Below are positions 6,854 through 10,454 of a DNA stretch of 10,454 nt, piece by piece. A program made the translations under genes and the position numbers. Within the stretch, counting starts at the first letter, position 1, and each line of letters opens with the position of its first letter. The notes beneath the pieces are model-generated. The model was not told the origin of the DNA and searched no databases. It saw nothing but the letters and a program-made list of their open reading frames with translations. This stretch comes from DATEJJ01 sp039649115 (GTDB taxonomy: Bacteria; Actinomycetota; Actinomycetes; Mycobacteriales; Micromonosporaceae), in contig JBBWZQ010000256.1 of NCBI GenBank assembly GCA_039649115.1, forward strand, positions 1-10,454, given 5' to 3'.

Positions 6854-6892
6854 CAGCTCACCCGCAGGTACCGCGTACCGGCGGGTGAGCTG
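6854..6892 (-). terminator. Large near-perfect hairpin, probable terminator of the SnoaL-tfoX operon
   Basis: Arms CAGCTCACCCGC (6854-6865) and GCGGGTGAGCTG (6881-6892) are exact complements; inside, GGTAC (6867-6871) pairs with GTACC (6875-6879) around a 3-base loop. The total is 17 paired bases with one mismatch. It starts 6 bases beyond the reconstructed stop of the TfoX gene (6898), where an intrinsic terminator would sit. No T tract. It could instead be a transposon end or a protein-binding palindrome. Confidence 0.6.
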
Positions 6893-6897
6893 ACGAC

Positions 6898-7230
6898 CTA
6901 CCGGCCCGGCAAGGTCGGCGCGTAGGTCAGCCCGCGCCGGACCCAGGTGGCCAGGTCGGAACGCGTGGCGCGGGCCTGCTCGGCCACTGTGATCCAGCCC
7001 CGCAAGGGACCGGCCGTGCATCACCATCGCGGCGGCACCGGTTCGGCGAACATTGCCTCGTGCTCGGCCCGGACGACCCGCACCATGAGGCCTCCGCCGT
7101 TGAGTGCGACGACGGCGATGTGGCCGTGCACCAACCAGGCGAGCCCGCCGAACATCCGCTTCTCGACCACGCCCGACTGGTCGGCGATGATCTCCCGCAC
7201 CCGACCGGCCAGTTCCTCATCGAATGCCAT
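6898..7230 (-). pseudogene. TfoX N-terminal-domain protein gene, broken mid-gene
   Basis: The start at 7230 gives MAFDEELAGRVREIIADQSG, then VVEKRMFGGLAWLVHGHIAV and ending EPVPPRW at a TGA (7021-7023), 69 residues. This is the first two thirds of a TfoX/Sxy N-terminal domain (RMFGGLAFLV type), which is normally about 110 residues. The missing end is still present: in the next frame AMVMHGRS (about 7030-7007), then back in the original frame PLRGWITVAEQARATRSDLA, then TWVRRGLTYAPTLPGR and a TAG at 6898. One base lost near 7025 and one gained near 7008 explain it. The net frame is restored, but the first lesion exposes the TGA. Small actinobacterial proteins of this type are not competence regulators in any proven way; the role is unknown. 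It overlaps the SnoaL gene by 14 bases, so the two were co-translated. Confidence 0.85.
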
Positions 7231-7597
7231 CACCGACCTGCCGGCGTTGGAACTCCTCGAACGGCAGGCGGTCGAAGATGAACCGGTTGTAGACGATCTT
7301 TCCGTCCCGCACCGTGACACACTCCGCCGCCGGTGCGCTCTTGGCCGGGACCGTTTCGGTGTCGTACATGAGCATCGCCGTCTTCTCGTCCCCGAACGCG
7401 GCGATCATCTGCGCGCGGATCAGAAACTGCTCCGCGAAGGGCCCTATAAATTCGCGGTAGGCCTGGATGCCGGTGAGCCGCCCGGGTGGCGCGTCAAGCA
7501 CAACGTCGTCCGCGATGAAGGCCATCGCCGCCTCAAGGTCCTTGCTCGTCCACGCGCGGTGGTGGGCCAAAGCGATCTGCAATGCTGGGCTGGTCAT
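7217..7597 (-). CDS. SnoaL-like/NTF2-fold protein (126 aa)
   Basis: This is a small alpha+beta cone-fold protein of the SnoaL-like type. It opens ALQIALAHHRAWTSKDLEAA then AMAFIADDVVLDAPPGRLTG, the usual helix-helix-strand start with W17 and an acidic pocket (DDVVLDAP). GIQAYREFIGPFAEQF is the third helix, and ECVTVRDGKIVYNRFIFDRL the paired final strands. Its length (126) is standard. Members may be isomerases, hydrolases or binding proteins; nothing here selects one. AAGGAG lies 5 bases upstream of the ATG. Its 3' end overlaps the broken tfoX-like gene by 14 bases. It diverges, with a 58-bp gap, from an ECF sigma factor that itself carries a SnoaL-like domain, so a shared ligand or control by that sigma factor is plausible but unproven. 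Confidence 0.88.
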   Translation of the reverse strand: MTSPALQIALAHHRAWTSKDLEAAMAFIADDVVLDAPPGRLTGIQAYREFIGPFAEQFLIRAQMIAAFGDEKTAMLMYDTETVPAKSAPAAECVTVRDGKIVYNRFIFDRLPFEEFQRRQVGDGIR

Positions 7598-7610
7598 GAT
7601 CTCTCCTTCC

Positions 7611-7631
7611 GGTGTCGCCCGTTACGACACC
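7611..7631. promoter_or_regulatory. Inverted repeat in the SnoaL/ECF divergent promoter
   Basis: GGTGTCG at 7611-7617 and CGACACC at 7625-7631 are perfect 7-bp arms with a 7-base spacer, centred in the 58-bp gap between the two divergent starts. It is a candidate operator for a dimeric regulator, or part of a pair of ECF-type promoters; no -10/-35 pair could be fixed. Confidence 0.5.
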
Positions 7632-7655
7632 GACGACCCGAGAAACGGAACGGCT

Positions 7656-8585
7656 GTGACGCAGCTCACGTTCGAGGATTTGGTAGCGGAGCACCGGCGC
7701 GAGTTGCTGGTGCACTGCTACCGCCTGCTGGGCTCGGTCACCGATGCCGAGGACGTGCTGCAGGAGGCGCTGCTGGCAGCCTGGCGCGGCCTGGACGGAT
7801 TCGAGGGCCGCGCGTCACTGCGGTCCTGGCTGTACCGGATCGCCACCAACCGCTGCCTCAACGCGCTGCGCACTCGGGGTCGACGGATCCCGCCCGAGCC
7901 CCAGCCGCCGTTCCAGCCGCCGGAGCCCAGCCGCCGCGGTCACGTGACCTGGCTGCAGCCCTATCCCGACGCACTCCTGGAGCACGTGCCCGACACCGAT
8001 CCAAGCCCCGAGGCCCGCTACACCGCCCGGGAGGCGATCGAGCTCGCGTTCATCGCAGCGCTGCAGCGACTCACGCCCCGGCAGGCCGCCGTACTGGTGC
8101 TCTGCGACGTGCTCGGGTACCCGCTCGGTGAGGTCGCATCGATGCTGGACACCACACCGACCGCCATCAAGGGTCTGCTGCAGCGGGCGCGCGGCGCGAT
8201 CGAACGGCACCGCGACGCCGGGACGCCACCGGCGGCCGGATCGGCGAGGGAACGCCAGGTGGTCAAACACTTCGCCGAAGCCTTCGCCGGTGACGACTTC
8301 GACACCCTGGTCAGTATGCTCACCGATGAGGCATGGCTGGCCATGCCGCCCGCCCCGCACGAGTACCACGGCGTGGCGGCGATCATCTCGTTCCTGCGGA
8401 CCAGTGCCGCCTGGCGAGCCGGTCAGGGGCTGCGTATGCGGCTGCGCCCCACCCGCATGAACGGGCAACCCGCGTTCGTCAGCCATCTCGTCGGCGACGC
8501 CACCCAGCGACCCGGCGGGCTAATGGTGCTCACGCTGGCCGGCGCCCGCCTCCGCGGCATGACCCTGTTCCTCCACGACATCTGA
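7656..8585 (+). CDS. ECF sigma factor with SnoaL-like C-terminal domain (309 aa)
   Basis: This is an extracytoplasmic-function sigma-70 factor. Region 2 (about 8-75) reads LVAEHRRELLVHCYRLLGS, then the core-binding TDAEDVLQEALLAAWRGL (29-46) and LRSWLYRIATNRCLNALR (55-72). The linker has WLQPYPDALLEHVPD (99-113), the mark of the TIGR02960/SigG-like group. Region 4 (about 127-180) contains LTPRQAAVLVLCDVLGYPLG and the HTH EVASMLDTTPTAIKGLLQRA. A C-terminal SnoaL_2-like domain (about 200-305) replaces a separate anti-sigma factor; in such ECFs this domain contacts region 2/4 and tunes activity. I start at GTG 7656, as upstream in-frame starts would overlap the divergent gene's leader; its ribosome site is weak. 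It probably controls its own and the divergent SnoaL-TfoX promoter, as is usual for this group; that is inference. Confidence 0.92.
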   Translation: MTQLTFEDLVAEHRRELLVHCYRLLGSVTDAEDVLQEALLAAWRGLDGFEGRASLRSWLYRIATNRCLNALRTRGRRIPPEPQPPFQPPEPSRRGHVTWLQPYPDALLEHVPDTDPSPEARYTAREAIELAFIAALQRLTPRQAAVLVLCDVLGYPLGEVASMLDTTPTAIKGLLQRARGAIERHRDAGTPPAAGSARERQVVKHFAEAFAGDDFDTLVSMLTDEAWLAMPPAPHEYHGVAAIISFLRTSAAWRAGQGLRMRLRPTRMNGQPAFVSHLVGDATQRPGGLMVLTLAGARLRGMTLFLHDI

Positions 8586-8652
8586 GCCAGCCCGGCGCCC
8601 TGGCGGCTGTTCGACGGCCACGCCTGCCGTATTGCACAAGATCCGAAACTCG

Positions 8653-8675
8653 AACCGGCCGCGACGGTGCCGGTT
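8653..8675 (+). terminator. Possible hairpin terminator after the ECF gene
   Basis: AACCGGC at 8653-8659 pairs with GCCGGTT at 8669-8675 around a 9-base loop, 67 bases after the sigma-factor stop. A weaker GCCAG/CTGGC stem lies immediately after the stop (8586-8604). Neither has a T tract. Confidence 0.35.
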
Positions 8676-8778
8676 GACGACACAGTGCGGATGCTGAGGC
8701 CGGTTGTTGCGGGTTGAGCGTGTGAGCCGGATCCTCCTTGACACAAAGGACTCCAAGTTGTTTGCGTGATCAGAAAAA

Positions 8779-8806
8779 TTGCGTGGCACGCAAGTACGTG
8801 TACGAT
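8779..8806 (+). promoter_or_regulatory. Promoter and overlapping operator of the second tetR gene
   Basis: TTGCGT at 8779-8784 and TACGAT at 8801-8806 form a -35/-10 pair with a 16-base spacer. TACGAT ends 6 bases before the GTG at 8813, predicting a leaderless transcript. The -35 box is the left arm of a perfect palindrome, TTGCGTGGCACGCAA (8779-8793), and TTGCGTG also occurs at 8762-8768, 17 bases upstream. A repressor bound here would block the -35, which fits TetR autoregulation. Confidence 0.6.
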
Positions 8807-8812
8807 GGGTGT

Positions 8813-9418
8813 GTGACCCCGGGACTGCGTGAACGCAAGAAGCTGGCGACCCGCCAGGCTCTCGGCTTTGCCGCGCTGCGCCTGGCGGTCGAACGGGGGC
8901 TCGACGACATCCTGGTCGAGGACATCGCGACCGCGGCCGGGGTGTCGCCCCGCACATTCAACAACTACTTCGCCAGCAAATACGAGGCGATCTGCGCGCT
9001 GGCGGTCGACCGCGCCCGGCGGGTCGGGGACGCGCTGCGCGAGCGGCCGGCCGACGAACCGCTGTGGGACGCGATCAGCGCCGCGGTGCTGGAGCAGTAC
9101 GCCGGGGCCGAGGGCGGGGGCGTTCCCGACAAGCAGTGGACGGCGGGCGTACGCCTCGTCACGGGCACTCCCGCGCTGCTCGGCGAGTACCTCAAGGCCA
9201 GCGCGGTCATGCGGGAGGCGCTGGCCGAGGCGATCGCCGAGCGGCTCGATGTCGACGCCGGACGCGACATGTTCCCCGAGATCGTGGCCGGCGCCGTCAC
9301 GGCCGCCTACGAGGTGGCCACCGACCACTGGCTCAACGCCGACCCCCCCACCGCGCTGGTGCCGCTGGTCCAGCAGGCGCTGCGCCACTTGGCCGACGGC
9401 CTGCCCCTCCCCGGCTGA
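8813..9418 (+). CDS. TetR-family transcriptional regulator (201 aa)
   Basis: The N-terminal DNA-binding domain is clear: GLRERKKLATRQALGFAALR (4-23), then VEDIATAAGVSPRTFNNYFA (35-54), a TetR HTH of the type ending TFNNYFASKYEAI. The rest (about 70-201) is helical, with no membrane or metal motif; the region near residue 86-100 and MREALAEAIAERL (142-154) resemble TetR_C domains of the actinobacterial AcrR-like group. I choose GTG 8813: it lies 6 bases after a TACGAT -10 element and needs no Shine-Dalgarno; the in-frame GTG at 8798 would sit before that -10, and the TTG at 8738 is too far upstream. The DUF998 gene follows after 48 bases on the same strand and is the likely target. The ligand is unknown. 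Confidence 0.92.
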   Translation: MTPGLRERKKLATRQALGFAALRLAVERGLDDILVEDIATAAGVSPRTFNNYFASKYEAICALAVDRARRVGDALRERPADEPLWDAISAAVLEQYAGAEGGGVPDKQWTAGVRLVTGTPALLGEYLKASAVMREALAEAIAERLDVDAGRDMFPEIVAGAVTAAYEVATDHWLNADPPTALVPLVQQALRHLADGLPLPG

Positions 9419-9466
9419 CCCAGCCACCTCTCCCGCACTCGCCGACCCACCCCTCACGGAGGACCC

Positions 9467-10114
9467 ATGTCGCGTCGCTATGCCCTGCTGTGCGGTGCCC
9501 TCGCCGGACCGCTGTTCATGCTCGCCCTGCTCATCGAAGGCGCGACCCGAGCCGGCTACAACCCGATCCGTCACTACGGCAGCTCCCTCGAGATCGGCCC
9601 GCTCGGCTGGACCCAACACGCCAACTTCCTGCTGGCCGGCCTGTTGATGCTCGTCTTCGCCATCGGCCTGCCCGCGGCACTGCGAGCACGGGGCAGGCGC
9701 TCGATCTGGGGGCCGCTGCTGATCGCGGTATGGGGGCTCGGACTGATCGGGGCCGGCCTGTTCACCGACGACCCGGTCAGCGGCTACCCACCCGGCACAC
9801 CAGAGCAGATCACCGTACCCACAACGCACGGCGACCTGCACAGCAAGGTGTCGCTCCTCGGATTCGTCGGGTTGACCGCCGCGTTCTTCGTGTTCGCCCG
9901 ACGCTTCACCGGCTGGGGCGAACGGAGATGGGCGACCTATTCGACGGCCAGCGGCGTGCTGTTCCCGGCAGGATTCGTCCTCCTCGTCGCGGCCGTCTCA
10001 CAGACGAAGGGACTGGTCGACGTCGGCGGGCTGATCCAACGCCTCACGGTCACGGTGGGCTGGGCGTGGCTGACGCTCCTCGCGGTCCACCTGCTCCGGA
10101 CCGCGCCCGACTGA
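9467..10114 (+). CDS. DUF998-type multi-pass membrane protein (215 aa)
   Basis: This is an integral membrane protein of the DUF998 family with six predicted segments: about 6-25, 52-70, 82-100, 128-146, 160-178 and 190-209. The conserved features are visible. GYNPIRHYGSSLEIGPLGWT (30-49) is the family's first loop, FTDDPVSGYPPGTP (99-112) the second and HGDLHSKVSLLGFVG (121-135) the third, with aspartates and histidines that could form a site near the membrane surface. Length is normal for the family, and no signal peptide besides the first segment is seen. GGAGG at 9458-9462 precedes the ATG by 4-5 bases. It follows the TetR gene after 48 bases and ends before a clear terminator, so the two form an operon. 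The molecular function of DUF998 proteins is not established. Confidence 0.88.
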   Translation: MSRRYALLCGALAGPLFMLALLIEGATRAGYNPIRHYGSSLEIGPLGWTQHANFLLAGLLMLVFAIGLPAALRARGRRSIWGPLLIAVWGLGLIGAGLFTDDPVSGYPPGTPEQITVPTTHGDLHSKVSLLGFVGLTAAFFVFARRFTGWGERRWATYSTASGVLFPAGFVLLVAAVSQTKGLVDVGGLIQRLTVTVGWAWLTLLAVHLLRTAPD

Positions 10115-10126
10115 CCACGCACGCGG

Positions 10127-10151
10127 CCCGAGCCGGACCCATCGGCTCGGG
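10127..10151 (+). terminator. Terminator hairpin after the DUF998 gene
   Basis: CCCGAGCCG at 10127-10135 pairs perfectly with CGGCTCGGG at 10143-10151 around a 7-base loop, 12 bases after the stop. A 9-bp GC stem with no T tract is typical of actinomycete terminators and closes the tetR-DUF998 unit. Confidence 0.75.
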
Positions 10152-10182
10152 TCACTCCCGTCACGGTGCCGCGCGCTCCCGC

Positions 10183-10454
10183 TAGTGTCCTGACTCTGAG
10201 GTTCATTGATTATGTGTTGTGTGATGTATACCGAAGGCCGAGTTGGTGTGGACCGAGGAAGAGCGCGCGAGGTCGGTGCGGTGGTCGCGGCGGGCGAAGT
10301 CTTCTCATGCCCTGGCGTTGCGTTGTCGGATCGTGTTGTGTGTGCGCAGACTGGGGCGACCAATAGTCAGGTGGCGGCGGTTCAACCTCAAGTCACACTA
10401 GGCCGACGCGTTCAAGCAGTCGACCGATCCGATATTCATGGAGAAGTTCGTCGA
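10183..10454 (+). mobile_element. IS630-type insertion sequence, left part, defective
   Basis: A transposase relic (entry below) begins near 10231. Upstream, TA at 10183-10184 starts a stretch of lower GC content (GTGTCCTGACTCTGAGG, then TTCATTGATTATGTG) unlike the surroundings. IS630 elements insert at TA and duplicate it, so I place the left end here. The right end and the matching terminal repeat lie beyond the window, so the boundary is inferred. Confidence 0.6.
10231..10454 (+). pseudogene. IS630-family transposase, mutated and internally deleted, 5' part
   Basis: From about 10231 the frame reads PKAELVWTEEERARSVRWSR then RAKSSHALALRCRIVL, the N-terminal helical part of IS630-type transposases. 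The codon before PKAEL is ATA, where a start codon is expected. Near 10340 the true frame shifts (a TG-repeat slip) to CAQTGATNSQVAA, and near 10378 back, after losing two bases, to RFNLKSH followed by TAG (10399-10401). The next residues, ADAFKQSTDPIFMEKFVD, belong to the segment of these transposases just before the first catalytic aspartate. Roughly 80-100 residues that should lie between KSHT and this point are missing, so the element carries an internal deletion at about 10398-10402. The DDE residues would lie beyond the window. It cannot encode an active transposase. Confidence 0.7.

Noticed and set aside
5480..7027. A 515-residue minus-strand open frame across the SDR gene
   Set aside because: It mirrors the SDR codons in a GC-rich genome, is arginine/glycine/histidine-rich with no family features, and the opposite strand has a complete SDR motif set.
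8738..8743. TTGACA upstream of the second tetR as a -35 box
   Set aside because: No acceptable -10 lies 16-18 bases downstream; TTGCGT/TACGAT fits better.
8423..9841. A 472-residue minus-strand open frame across the second tetR and DUF998 genes
   Set aside because: It is a GC-driven shadow of three well-recognised plus-strand genes, low in complexity and without recognisable domains.
9064..10185. A 373-residue plus-strand open frame in a different frame over tetR and DUF998
   Set aside because: It is arginine/proline-rich, characteristic of a shifted frame in GC-rich coding DNA.
1..10454. CRISPR array, tRNA/rRNA, riboswitch, toxin-antitoxin or phage genes
   Set aside because: No regularly spaced repeats, cloverleaf-like sequence, known aptamer core or characteristic proteins were seen on reading both strands.

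Overview
The window is high-GC DNA, with G or C in most third codon positions. It uses GTG starts freely and is dense in one-component regulators (two TetR, one LysR) plus an ECF sigma factor carrying a SnoaL-like tail. Together these point to an actinomycete chromosome, in an accessory region rather than the conserved core. I cannot name the genus.

Layout. Positions 3-1372 hold the end of an ABC transporter operon: an ATPase C-terminus, then an ATGA-coupled membrane permease, then a terminator hairpin. A minus-strand TetR gene (1640-2284) faces it. That regulator shares a 58-bp divergent promoter, with a nested palindrome, with a glyoxalase-fold (VOC) gene and a cupin gene (2343-3292), which are also ATGA-coupled. 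Next is a decayed small membrane-protein gene (3606-4287), then a short IS21-like IstA relic lying directly against the stop of a LysR gene (4486-5388, minus). The LysR gene is divergent from a short-chain dehydrogenase (5507-6343). Positions 6396-6900 hold debris: a broken coiled-coil protein on the minus strand and a strong hairpin. A minus-strand pair follows, a SnoaL-like protein (7217-7597) and a TfoX N-terminal-domain gene broken near codon 70 (6898-7230). Divergent from that pair is the ECF sigma factor with a SnoaL-like C-terminus (7656-8585). A second TetR gene (8813-9418), apparently leaderless, leads into a DUF998-type membrane protein (9467-10114) and a clear terminator. The window ends inside a mutated, internally deleted IS630-type insertion sequence.

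How it fits together. The intact part is a set of small regulator-plus-target modules: TetR/VOC-cupin, LysR/SDR, ECF/SnoaL(-TfoX) and TetR/DUF998. Each has a candidate operator or an inverted repeat in its control region. Between them lie at least three broken chromosomal genes and two insertion-sequence relics, the picture of a region that has collected and lost DNA. I found no CRISPR array, tRNA, rRNA, toxin-antitoxin pair, phage gene or biosynthetic cluster. I do not see a convincing new multi-gene system. The most useful observations are the reconstructed pseudogenes and the well-defined operator candidates.
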